Below are positions 48,852-59,000 of a stretch of 64,000 nucleotides of DNA, piece by piece; position 1 is the first letter of the stretch; each line of letters begins with the position of its first letter. Below the pieces are notes generated by a model. The model searched no databases. It worked only from the letters and a program-made list of their open reading frames with translations, and was not told the origin of the DNA. The translations under genes were made by a program, and so were the position numbers. The DNA lies in the NCBI GenBank assembly GCA_007922225.1, contig ML679959.1, positions 29,616,540 through 29,680,539 of the forward strand, in the 5' to 3' direction. Origin of the DNA: Emydura subglobosa. Lineage: Eukaryota > Chordata > Testudines > Chelidae.

Positions 48852-49560
48852 AGTTTGTTTATGCAGATGACATGCCTCAGTACTCAACCACACACCTGAC
48901 ATACCTGCAGATATGGTGGCCGTGACCGATTATTGTTGGTGGCACTTGATACCAAGCAGAAATAAGACTGTGTCGAGTGTCTTCCACTGACATCATGCAC
49001 AATCGGGCAGAGAGCCAAACATAGTTATCACTGGTCAGCAAATAAAGCGCGATTTGCTCCCAGTCTATCTAGGCGTCACGCTGGATAGAACGCTCACAGA
49101 TCCTCTTAGAAAGACAGCGACTAAGGTCAAAACGCACAACTTGCTCGGAAAACTGGCCAGAACGGCATGGGGTGCCAATGCCCAAGTGTTACGCACCTCA
49201 GCCTTGGCAGTGTGTTATTCAGCGGTGAGGTGCTGCTCTCCGCTATGGGTTCCCTCATCTCACGCAAAGATGATCAATGTACAACTTGATTCCACCCTTG
49301 TGTTATTTCAGGCCCACTTAAATCTGCTCCTCTACCCTGGTTACCGGTTCTCTGCAATGCTGCTCCGCCAGGTGTTCGCAGGGAGGTGAGCATAGCAAAG
49401 CTTGTGACAAAACTGCGTGATATGTCACATCTACCATTCATTAAAGACTTGTTTAATCCACCATGTGGTCGTCTGCCCTCCTGGCGCCCATTGTGGATAA
49501 ATTTACTGGCTGAGAGATTTATGGTAGAAGATGCGCAGCGAGCTTCATGATCCACAGAGA
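48852..49560 (+). mobile_element. Non-CR1 LINE reverse-transcriptase fragment with YADD box
   Basis: The RT catalytic motif FVYADD is encoded at 48854-48871. About 190 bp on, in another frame, follows PVYLGVTLDRTLT (the conserved block just after the palm), then ARTAWGANAQVLRTSALAVC and CCSPLWVPSSH. This order is that of the C-terminal half of an ORF2 from a non-LTR element. The LGVTLDRTLT...WGAN signature is unlike the CR1 and L2 copies here and resembles jockey/RTE-type pol proteins as I remember them. Frames are broken and no 3' end was identified. Confidence 0.75.
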
Positions 49561-51470
49561 AAGTGACAATTAATTATCTTGTCTCAGACCCCACTCAGCA
49601 TCAACCTGGGTTTGATTTACTGTGAAGGCAATGGAGCCTTCTGAACCAGTTCCATACCAGACATAGAATTTGTGCTGCAGCAGAATTCTGCTGGCGTTTT
49701 ATAGACAGTGTCAGTGTGGGCCGTCATCAACTATGACACGTTGTTAAGGGCTGCAAAATGACTCAACTTCCAGGAGGCCTTCATGCCTTGAACATTGTTG
49801 AGAAGAACACTGTGGCTTGGCTTGACTGGCTTGCGTACGCCAAATAATAATAAACCCAGTAGCATCCCTTGGGGTAACTGGGATATGGCCAGAAGGAATT
49901 TTCTCAGGGAGCCCATAGCGTATGAATTTTTGCATCAGGGTTCACCTGTGCTGTGCTGTTAAGGATGGTTCCACACCTGTCTCTGTTGTGGCTTTCATTT
50001 TTTTTACATAAATGTAGTTGTGATGAAGAGTGCTGGCTTGACAGCTGGTAGAAAGTTAATTCTTCCAACTAGCTACAGGATGGTTACAGCACAAGCCATG
50101 GCCACATGAGCTTCCATAACAATGCCCGTGCAAATGTGCTTCATTGCTACTATGGAGGGATCACAACCTGAGGCGAAAAAGAGATCAGACTCCTTGGCCC
50201 ATTCAATCCGCAGGCTTTTTACTGAGTGTTCTGGCCAGGAGCCCAGCACAGCCCCCGGTGATGGTGTTTGTTGAGCTTTGGACTCGTGTCTTTAAGAGCC
50301 TGGGCTGATTCTATCATCTCATTTCACACCGGCCGACCTGAAACTCCATGAGCCCCCAGGCCTATGGCATCCCAGAAAGCTAGCGACCTGCTTTGTGTGC
50401 ACAGATGCAAGTCTGCACAAGGAAAGCACGGCAAGTCGTATTTTGTGCAAAAACAGACCCATGCAAAATAGCCCCTCAAAGTTCAGGGACTATGCCGAGC
50501 TCCTTTAAAAATGTGTCCCTTCAGGCACCGTAAAGAGAGGCGAGATTGTTGTTGTAGGTGATAGGAAGGTTTCCTTGTTGCTTTTCAGTTTATATGAATG
50601 CAAAGGTGGGTCTAGTCTGTTGTAATTGCCGTGCAGCTGGTACTGTGCATGCTTTGCAAATTGAATACTACCACCTGCTGGTGGAATCATGAACAATCAG
50701 TGATTTTTATCACCATCTTGAAGGTTGGAGAAAAGCTACTAACAAACCTTTTAATTAATTATCACTCTTGGTAGTGGTGGAAGCCTAATTAAAGCGAGAC
50801 TCCCTAGAGAAGCCAAGGCAGATAGGCCAGGCCAACTGGATTCAAAATCCTGTGGTCATTCAGCTAACGCTAAAATAAGATGGGAAAGTTACCTACATGC
50901 ACTACACAGGCAAATTGCTGGTGATGAATACACACCTGAAACATCTGGGAACAGAAAGAAAGGCTTCCATCCTTCCAATAAACTGTCTTCTGTGAATGGT
51001 TCACCCATCTCTACTCAGCTCTGACCTGGCGGAGGGAGAGGATAATCCAGATTCTCTTCCCATTTCATTCTTGGCTCTGACACTTCTAGTAGAGGAGCTG
51101 ATTGTGGTGGTGGTGACTTTTGTGGTGTAAACCCCTGTCTGCTGAGAACTGGGCAGAGAACACTGACTCATGTCCCAAAAGGCATCTGGCAGTCATTACT
51201 ATTCTCTGCCAACCTCCCCATACTTGGGGCAACCTAGAGGTGGAAGTTTCTATAACCCAGTTGTGCATTTTACTGCAGTTTATGAAATCTCCTCCACCCT
51301 TTATCCCCTGCCATTCTATATAAAGACCTGTACACTTTAATGTGTATGTATCTGTACTGCTTCACTCTCAGTCCTGGCCGAGACAGGTGTTCAGATACTC
51401 TGGTGATAAGCACAGTATAGGAACCTTTATAGAGGACTCAGGAGAAGGGTAACAACAGGAACCAGCAGCA
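49561..51470. other. Intergenic, possible LTR remnant at its right end
   Basis: A TATA box (TCTATATAAAG, 51315-51324) lies about 150 bp before the gypsy pol remnant and could belong to its 5' LTR with the intervening gag/pol deleted, but no LTR ends were verified. About 50690-50800 is AT-rich and unassigned. Confidence 0.4.
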
Positions 51471-52547
51471 GTGCTGCATGAAAGCCAAGGAGTTGAAACG
51501 GACCACAAGCCCTTGATTGCATTATTTAGCAAACCGCTAAATGACTGTACCTTAAGGATTCAAAGGATGATGATCAAGTTGCAAAAGTATAATTTGCTGG
51601 TGACCTACATGCCTGGTAAATTTATGCTCACAGAGGATGCACTTTCCAGAGCAGTGGTGCCCAGGGCACCCAAGAAGACCCTAGAGACAGAGGTGCAAGC
51701 CCACATAGATATGATTGTGAGGTCAATTCCCATAGCTAACAGGAGACTGCCCCAAATAAGAGAGGAGACAGAGAAAGATGAATCGCTGGGAATTCTTAAA
51801 GAAGTGATCATTAAAGGGTGGCCTGAAGAAATAAGCAGCTGTTGTCTAAGTATACGAGTCTCTTGGTATTGCAGACATGAACTGACTGTGATAGATGGGG
51901 TGATTTTCAAAGGTGCTAAGGTCGTAACTCCGCTGAACCTCCAAAAAGAAATGCTACAGAAGATCCACGAGGGTCATTTAGGAATTGAAAAGTGCAAAGA
52001 ATGAGCGCAGGAGGTGCTATATTGGCCATGGATCAATTGCATCCCTAATGTGGTAAGCAACTGCTTTTTATCCTTGAAATACAAGCTATGCCAACAGGCA
52101 GAGCCACTGGGACCCCATCCAGTTCCACAAAGGCCTTATGAGAAGGTAGGTGCTGATTTATTTACCTGCCAATCAAAGGATTACCTAACAGTCATCAATC
52201 ATTATTCTCTGTATCCAGAAATGTGCACATTGCATAGTACTAATAGTATGTCAGTGATCTCTGGCATGAAAGGAATTTTTTCCAGACATGGAATTCTAAG
52301 TGAGGTTTTTAGTGATAATGGGCCACCATTTTCCAGTGCAGAGTTTAGGCAATTTGCCTCAGATTGGAATTTTCATCATGGAACCTCCAGTCCAAATTAC
52401 CTCCAATCAAACGGACCGGTGGAAAGGTCTACACAGACAGTAAAGAACCTGATGAAAAAGACTTTTGACAGTGGGGATGATATGTATAAAGCATTGCTGG
52501 TTTACCGAAGTACACCCCTGGAGAATGGCTTTTCTCCAGCTCAGCTG
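51471..52547 (+). pseudogene. Ty3/gypsy-type retrotransposon pol remnant, RNase H to integrase
   Basis: The first part of a split pol gene. It begins inside the RNase H region (VETDHKPLIALFSKPL, then LVTYMPGKFMLTEDALSRA). It continues through a linker and the integrase zinc-binding region (HEGHLGIEKCKE) into the integrase core. The acidic triad is in place: Asp in GADLF, Asp in FSDNGPPF and Glu in GPVERSTQTV, with the last two separated by 35 residues (D35E spacing). One in-frame TGA (52002-52004) interrupts the HHCC region. Gag, protease and most of RT are absent. The frame is cut in the integrase C-terminal part by the insertion at 52548. Confidence 0.9.
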
Positions 52548-53702
52548 TGTTGTCAATTGTTGACTGTGTGTGTGTTCTCCTGGTGTGTATGCTGTCCCAG
52601 CACTGTGCAGGTAACCGAGACACCACTCCATGATCGAATTATTCAGTCAGACCACAGATTCTTTCATCAATGAAGGCACCAGGACAGGTTTATTGTCAAA
52701 CAAGCAGAGTAAAAAGTGCTAAAAGTACACATAATAATGAGTGTCCCCGACGATGGACCAGCTTAGTAAACAGTGGGACTTTCTGTTCCTCACTCAGCCA
52801 GACGAAGATGCTTCCTCTAAGACCCTCTTCTATACATTGTGACAGAGCGGAGGGTGGTGACCCCCTCAGCTATCTCTCTTACCCCTAACCCAGCGGGCTG
52901 GGCTGAGGCAGGGCAGGTCAGCCAAGAACTAAAAAGGGAGCAGGCAACAGCTGACCGCACTGATTAGGCTAAGCCAGAGCCCTGGCTAATGAGGCAAAGG
53001 GGGAACAGCTGGCTACCTTCCAGGGAGGTTACGTAGGCCAGCTCAGGAAACCAGGAAAAGGGGGAGGTGTGGCCAAGCAGGGTGAGGAGAACTGCGAGTT
53101 GGTCAGCCAGTTGGCTGGCCGAGCAACCCTGAGTCTCCGAGCCCCTAGAGTGCGCGAGTCAGGAACTGGGGAACTGACTGTGTGCACTGTAAATAAATGA
53201 GCATGGGTGACTGCAACCCAGACGGATGTGAGTCCTTTGTACAAGGGGGGAACCCTGAGAGCGAGCTACATACATTGATACAAACAAGTTGTATATTGCC
53301 CTTGTGACAGATGTAGTTGCCACCTCCGGACGTGGCTAGGTCCCACCCTTTGATGTGGTATGATACCACTCTTTGCCTTGTACTGGATGGTTTGGTCAAA
53401 ACATCTCTATTCATCATATGAACCAGACATTTCTATCCATTCTAGTGCCATTTGGGGCGGTCAGTGAGCCCTCGTTATCTCTGGGGTATTGGGATGTCCT
53501 GGTACCTCTCTGCACTGCGTGGGTGTCTGGTACTTTGGAATGTGTGTTTGTAATAGCAGCTGTTCTTGCCAGTTACTGTGAGCCTGCCGGCATTCACAGC
53601 ATGGCTTCGCCTAACTTTGCTTTATACCAGTACTTTAGCTCAGGCCTCATACCTGGCCTGTCATGCTAGGCCTCAAGTCTCAGGCTGTCACTTTCTACTA
53701 CA
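52548..53702 (-). repeat. 3' LTR of the antisense element, interrupted by a solo LTR
   Basis: TG...CA bounded on the minus strand (TGTAGTAGAAAG to GACAACA). A polyadenylation signal AATAAA reads on the minus strand at 52694-52689. A TATAAA reads on the minus strand at 53626-53621. Without the nested insertion its length is about 717 bp. Confidence 0.75.
52838..53270 (+). mobile_element. Solo LTR, 433 bp, with TACAT target duplication
   Basis: Starts TGTGACAGAGCGG and ends GCGAGCTACA. TACAT precedes it (52833-52837) and follows it (53271-53275). A polyadenylation signal AATAAA lies at 53192-53197, about 75 bp from the right end. It sits inside the 3' LTR of the antisense element and is the youngest layer of the nest. 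Confidence 0.88.
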
Positions 53703-53724
53703 TCCCCCCACTTTTTGTCTTTTT
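53703..53724 (-). other. Polypurine tract beside the 3' LTR
   Basis: Reading the minus strand toward the LTR gives a purine run ending AAAAAGTGGGGGGA immediately before the LTR's TGTAG. This is the primer site for plus-strand synthesis in LTR elements and sets the orientation. Confidence 0.75.
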
Positions 53725-53879
53725 AGGGGGGAGGATGTTTTCCCATCATAATGCAGGGACCCAGTGGGCTAAACATTGTTATATGGACACCTTTTATTGC
53801 TATCTATGCACTCCTGCCCCATCTGTCCCTTAGTCATGGGCACCGGGTGAACTCCCCATTAGGGGAGAATAGCCTATTG

Positions 53880-54640
53880 CTCCTCCCCTTCTGCCTGAGG
53901 CTCCACCCCTTTCCCTCACCACCACGTAGACCTGCCCCCCTGGAGGAGCCCTGCCCCACCCCAGAGCTGGGCCCGGGCCTCCAAGAGCCAAGTCTTGACA
54001 GAGCGGCCCCGGTGCCAGGTGGCCCCAGCTGCCCCAAATCCCAGCCAGCAGCCCCCAGCCGAGCCACACGTGGCCCTAGAGCACGAGCTAGGCGGAGTCC
54101 CCACTGGGCGGCCCCGGCACCCAGTGGCTCCAGGTGCCCTGATTCCTTGCCGGGGGGCCCGAGCCACACATGGCCCCAGCCTCCCCGGAGCACTGGCCGG
54201 GTAGACCGAGCCACGTGTGGCTCCTGTCACGCCGCTGGCCACCTCAGCCTCCCCGGAGCACTAGCCGGGCAGCCCCGGCCATGCCTGCCGGCCACCCCAC
54301 CCCAGAGCACGGGCCAGGCAGCCTGAGCTGCGCATGGCCTTGGCTGTGCCTGCTGGCCACCCCAGCCTCCACAGAGCAGGTGGCCTGAGTTGCGCGTGGC
54401 CCCAGCTGTCCTGGAGTACAGACCGGGCGGCCCGAGCCGCGTATGGCCCCAGCCATGCCTGCCGGCAGCCTCCCTGGAGCACTGGCTGGGGGGAGTCCCT
54501 GCCGGGTGGCCCCAGCACCTGGCAGCTCCAGCTGTCTTGACTCCCCACTGGGTGGCCCCAGCCACTTCTGGAGCACCAGCCGGGCGGTTCAAGAGGGTGG
54601 CCCAGACCAATGGCTGGCTCGCCCCGCTCCTGCCTCACCA
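53880..54640. repeat. GC-rich degenerate tandem repeat array
   Basis: Imperfect units built on 'ccccggagcactggccgggc', 'ggcccgagccacg' and 'tggccccagc' recur many times with variable spacing. Several frames on both strands stay open (up to 191 codons on the plus strand) because stop codons are rare at this composition. Not considered coding. Confidence 0.75.
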
Positions 54641-56147
54641 TGTTTGGGGCAGCCTAAGGGCAGGAAAGGGAAGCTGTTGCCTCCTGCAGCGGCAGCAACG
54701 CAGCAGGAGGGATTGGGGCCAAGCCTGGCTGTTTGGGAAGGCTAAGCCTCGACCGTCCTATACTACCTGGCGCCCATGCCCTTAGTCTACACATTTCCTT
54801 GTACGACTGATGGACACATTTTACTACTCAATTATTTTTAGTTCCTTATGACGGGCCTGGGAATGTCAGGTCCGGGGCTTTGATTGTGGAATGTAGTTTT
54901 ATGACTGAGCCTTGGGGCCACTTTTAAATAATTAATGGATAATATGGCTATAGTGTGTAGATGTGTGTGTGTGTATAACACCACCTTATCTTTCCTTTTT
55001 CAATCTGGTGTTGTAGTTTGCTCCTTTCATTTTGATACGACAGCTAGCAACACACTTTTATTAGGGCAATTACACTTACCACCTGTATTTGTAGTAGATG
55101 GAGTGCTTTTAAAGTACTGGGATAGGCATTATTACAGTGTGTCCTGCAGTGTTAGGTACATAAGCAGTAAAACAGACATTTGGAGTAGTGACATTACAAA
55201 TGAGGCCTTTATATATGAATGTCATGCGATTAGTTACTACACTGAACTGGCCATCCATATTATAGGTTACCCCTACTGCTGGTGGTCCCCCTCTGCTAAG
55301 CTTTGCTGGGCAGGGTCAAGTTATTTGCCACATTTGTTGTATTAATTTAGTAACTTAAGAATTTGTATTACTTTATATTACTTTATTTTAAAACTTTGCT
55401 ATATAGAATAAGGAATGCCCATGTTTTAAATATTAGTCAGTGGTTAGAATAAGAAGCAGTCTGCATTTCTGTTGCTTGATAACTATATCTTCAAGAAAGT
55501 TAGGAATATTTCCAGCTGTTGCATTCCTGAAGGGTTAAAATAATTCATTTACTGGACTTATTTAAAGTAATGTTTTTACCTGGTTTTCTCTTTGTTTTTG
55601 TTTTTGTTCTGTTTTAGTTTTTAGTTGCTTTTATGGAATGGTGGTTTCTGTAATAACTGTAACCTTTAACTTTTGTAAAACAAAGAGCAAACACAAGTGA
55701 GGAGAGATGGGAGAGTGGGGGAAGAGAAATCTAGGAAGGAAGGAAAACTTGAGCCAAGAGGGAGATTCACTCTACCAAGGTATTTAAAAGTACAGGTAGC
55801 AACAGCGATTTTAGCAAACAGAGACAATTAAAGGAAAACTTAAATGGTATGTAAAAATCTTTGAGAGAGAAGGTTATATTATTAGCTCTGAGTGAGGAGT
55901 GGGGGTGGATTAAAGCAGTTGGGAACCCTCACCCCTGATTTCTATCCTGGCTCTGAGAGGAGAGTGGGGGTTGTTACCTGCTCTAGTAAAACCTGAATTT
56001 GTTCTCCCCACTGTCTGTTGCTTTTGTCTGCATGCCAAATGGAGTGCAGGAATGCCCTTGCCTGCCGTAGTTAACTATTTTTGGACAGCTCCATGTGCTA
56101 ATGCATTACTTCTAGATGTTAGATTGCTTACATGTTAGATGTTAAAA
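54641..56147 (-). other. Remaining internal region of the antisense LTR element
   Basis: AT-rich non-coding sequence with a purine-rich stretch at about 55690-55770. A 136-codon plus-strand frame (54935-55345) has no recognisable domain. The boundary with the truncated 5' LTR is at 56148. Confidence 0.5.
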
Positions 56148-56386
56148 AGCCCTCGTTATCTCTGGGGTATTGGGATGTCCTGGTACCTTTCTGGAATGCG
56201 CTGGTGCCTAGCACTTCTTTGGAATGTGTTTGTTATACCAGCTCTGTTCTTGCCAGTTACTGTGAGCCTCTCGGCATTCACAGCATGGCTTCTGCTAACT
56301 TTGCTTTATACCATTACTTTAGCTCAGGCCTCATATCTGGCCTGTTATGCTAGGCCTCATGTCTCAGGCTATCACTTTCTACTACA
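56148..56386 (-). repeat. Truncated 5' LTR of the antisense element
   Basis: Matches only the first (U3) 239 bases of the LTR on the minus strand. The rest of U3, R and U5 are missing, replaced by unrelated sequence. Confidence 0.7.
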
Positions 56387-56520
56387 AGCTGTTACGGGGC
56401 AGAAGGATCAAATCTATTTTACCTATTACTGATAACTTGCTACGATCTCAGAACAATGCCATCATTTGGAAGATGAAAGAAAATCAGAAGTGGAAGCAAG
56501 AGTGCAGTGTGTACATATGA
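56387..56520 (+). pseudogene. Continuation of the gypsy integrase after the insertion
   Basis: Directly after the duplicated AGCTG the pol frame resumes, in the same phase as it was left at 52547, and continues for about 43 codons to a TGA at 56518-56520. This shows that the 3.84 kb between is an insertion. The integrase C-terminus is truncated and no 3' LTR was found downstream. Confidence 0.8.
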
Positions 56521-57202
56521 TATAATAACTGTGATGGCTGTATGCCAACTTAACTTTGTAGTGCAAACATAGCTTAACATCTTCCTAATTGCAATGTCTT
56601 TTAGAGGAAAGAAAATATTCTAGCAGACAGATAGGAAATGCTCTCTAGGATAAACCTGCACAGCAGTACTGGAATAAGAGAAGGTGGGCAGGAGAAGGGG
56701 AATCTTTTATGCTGGGAAAACAAGTCTGTTTTCAGTTGGCTGCATTCAGACATTTTCCTTGATTTATTTCACATGCATCTTTTTGTCCAGTCTCTCCAAA
56801 TGGAGACAAATGCTCATGAAACCAGAAGGATGAGATATTTTTTTATCTTTTGGTTGTGTATTGTATGAGGAAAAAATTCTATAGGGGGAGTCTGTGTCAG
56901 ATTACAATGTATGTGTCTGTCTGAATCTTTCTCATTGCAGGAATAGTGAAGGATTGCTGTACATTAATAGATATCTGAGTTCCCACTTATTCCCAGCAGG
57001 GGATCTATTAGAAAACAGTCAGCTAAGGAGGAAACCAGCTACTTGCTATGTTAGAATAAAAATACTATAATGATTAATTTTGGTTAGCTCCCACGAATCA
57101 GGAATCAAAAATCACCCCGAGAGGTTCTTGCATGCTGCTTTTCAGAATATTTATTTTTCTTAGCTTGAACTCTAGTTTTGGAGTCTGAGGTAATTAGGGT
57201 TA
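56521..57202. other. Intergenic, nothing recognised
   Basis: Probably the sequence flanking the gypsy remnant. No LTR or gene assigned. Confidence 0.45.
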
Positions 57203-57231
57203 GGCCTAGTCTACACTAGAAAGTTTTGTCA
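57203..57231 (+). repeat. Left terminal inverted repeat of Harbinger
   Basis: GGCC, then TAGTCTACACTAGA and AGTTTTGTCAA. Pairs with 60951-60980. Confidence 0.88.
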
Positions 57232-57574
57232 ATGGTAGTATTTTCGGTGATAAAAAAGCGCTATAATTACAGCGCTCACACCCATCCACCCAGCACTCAT
57301 TTTGTCGCAAAAATGCATCCACACTTGGTACTGTATTATCGACAATAAGAGCAGTGCATCGTGGGCAACTATCCCATCATGCAACTCAGCAGCTTCTGCC
57401 ACTAGGAATTCTGGGATGGGGGAGAGGAGCGCAGAGCAGCTTGGTGCTGACTCAATGTCCCATGGTTCATTGCATTTCCGTGCCGTCATTCATTGAGTTG
57501 CTGGCAGCGACTCTCACATTTTTTTCAACGGCTCCCCACCATTTGCGGTCCGCCCGCCAACTCTATCTGAAAAG

Positions 57575-58762
57575 ATGAATCCCACACTACTCTCCACTGT
57601 TGCTTTCAATGTTCTGAATACGTCACGGCTAGTCACGCAGTACATCATGAGCGCCGAATCAGAACAGGTGTCTGAGGAGCTTGAACTGCTGAGTGACATG
57701 CAGACAAACAGCACCACATTACTGTTGTCATTCACGGAGCTTCTGCACAAGGTAAACTGCCACTTCTGGGTGCATGAGACAAGCACTGAGTGGTAGGATC
57801 GCATCGTTATGCAGGTCTGGGATGACGAGCAGTGGCTACAGAACTTTCGAATGTGCAAAGCCACCTTCATGGAACTCTGTGCGGAGCTGGCCCCTGCCCT
57901 ACAGCACAAGGACACCAGTCTTCTCGGTATAGAAGTGTGTGGCAATCGCTGTGTGGAAGCTGGCAACTCCAGACTGCTATCAGTTAGTCGCTAATCAATT
58001 TGGAGTCGGCAAGTCCACCGTTGGAGCTGTGTGCAGGGCCATTAATCGCATTCTACTGCAAAGGACTGTGACTCTGGGCAATGTGTGTGAAATAGTGAAT
58101 GGATTTGCAGCGATGAGATTCCCTAACTGTGGCGGGGCAATAGATGGCACACACATCCCAATTTTGGCACCAGACCATTTTGCGACGGATTTCATCAATA
58201 GGAAGTGGTACTTCTCTATGGTACTCCAGGCGCTTGTGGATCACCGTGGGCATTTCACTGACATCAACGCGGGTTGGTCAGGAAAGGTGCATGATGCCCT
58301 TATCTTCAGGAACACCGGCCTGTACCACAAGCAACAAGAAGGGACTTTTTTCCAGATTAAAAGATTGCAATTGGGGATGTTGAGATGCCTGTAGTGATCC
58401 TGGGAGACCCAGCCTAACCACTAATGCCATGGCTCATGAAGCCTTACACAGGCAACCTGAACAGCAGCAAGGAGCACTTCAATAACAGGCTGAGCAGGTG
58501 CCAAATGACCGTTGAATGTGCATTTGGCAGGTTAAAGGTGCGCTGGAGATGCCTTTATGGCAGGCTGGACTTAAATGAAGACAATATTCCTGTGGTTATA
58601 GCCGCCAGCTGTGTGCTCCATAATTTATGTGAAGCTAAGGGCGAGAAGTTTGCCCCTGCGTGGACCACAGAGGTGGATTGCTTTGCATCTAAATATGAGC
58701 AGCCAGATGCCAAGGGTATTAGAGGGGCACAACAGGGGGCCATATGCATAAGGAGGCATTGA
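57575..58762 (+). pseudogene. Harbinger (HARBI1-like) DDE transposase, broken
   Basis: The element's nuclease, related to vertebrate HARBI1. In order are an N-terminal leader (57575 onward), WDDEQWLQNFRM, the helix-turn-helix-like VANQFGVGKSTVGAV, and the catalytic core with CGGAIDGTHIPI (Asp at 58143-58145), GWSGKVHDALIFRN (Asp at 58293-58295), VVILGDPA and finally TVECAFGRLKVRW (Glu at 58514-58516). Breaks: an in-frame TAG at 57794-57796 (a Trp codon in its relatives as I recall them), a frame change near 57935, a change back near 58370, and a TAA at 58415-58417 in the GDPAYP region. The acidic residues survive, so the damage is by stops and indels only. Downstream AATAAA signals lie at 58879-58888. 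Confidence 0.92.
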
Positions 58763-58878
58763 GGTCCAATTTTGACAATGAGAACCCATCAGGTGTTTTT
58801 GAAACTGCGCTGTGACATTCTGTGACCGCTATGCAGGTGTACATGTGTCAGTGGTAGGTGAACATATCATGTTCAACA

Positions 58879-58921
58879 AATAAATAAAGAGTGCTTCTTG
58901 TTTTGAGAGCTTATTTTTATT
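58879..58921. terminator. Shared polyadenylation region between the convergent Harbinger genes
   Basis: AATAAA occurs twice on the plus strand (58879-58884, 58883-58888), downstream of the transposase. AATAAA on the minus strand (58921-58916) lies downstream of the Myb-like gene. Both 3' ends can be made within about 45 bp. Confidence 0.65.
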
Positions 58922-59000
58922 ATTAAACACAAAACAGACCACAACACAAACAAACACAAACAAATTCTAGAGGGGAGAATGTAGTGGGTGGCAGTGCCAG

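Larger units (their letters stand above)
52548..56386 (-). mobile_element. Antisense non-autonomous LTR element, 3.84 kb
   Basis: On the plus strand it begins TGTTGTCAATTG and ends CTACTACA, and it is flanked by AGCTG at 52543-52547 and 56387-56391. Read on the minus strand, the order is a partial 5' LTR (56386-56148), internal DNA (56147-53703), a polypurine tract and the 3' LTR (53702-52548). The two LTRs share 53467-53702 and 56148-56386, diverged by roughly a tenth. No gag, protease, RT or integrase was recognised inside, so it would have depended on another element. The internal part includes a GC-rich degenerate tandem array. Confidence 0.8.

Noticed and set aside
53751..54326. 191-codon plus-strand frame and overlapping frames on both strands
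   Set aside because: They run through a degenerate GC-rich tandem array inside a transposable element, and all frames look alike in quality.
54935..55345. 136-codon frame as an envelope-like gene of the LTR element
   Set aside because: It is on the plus strand, opposite to the element, and lacks a recognisable signal or transmembrane organisation.
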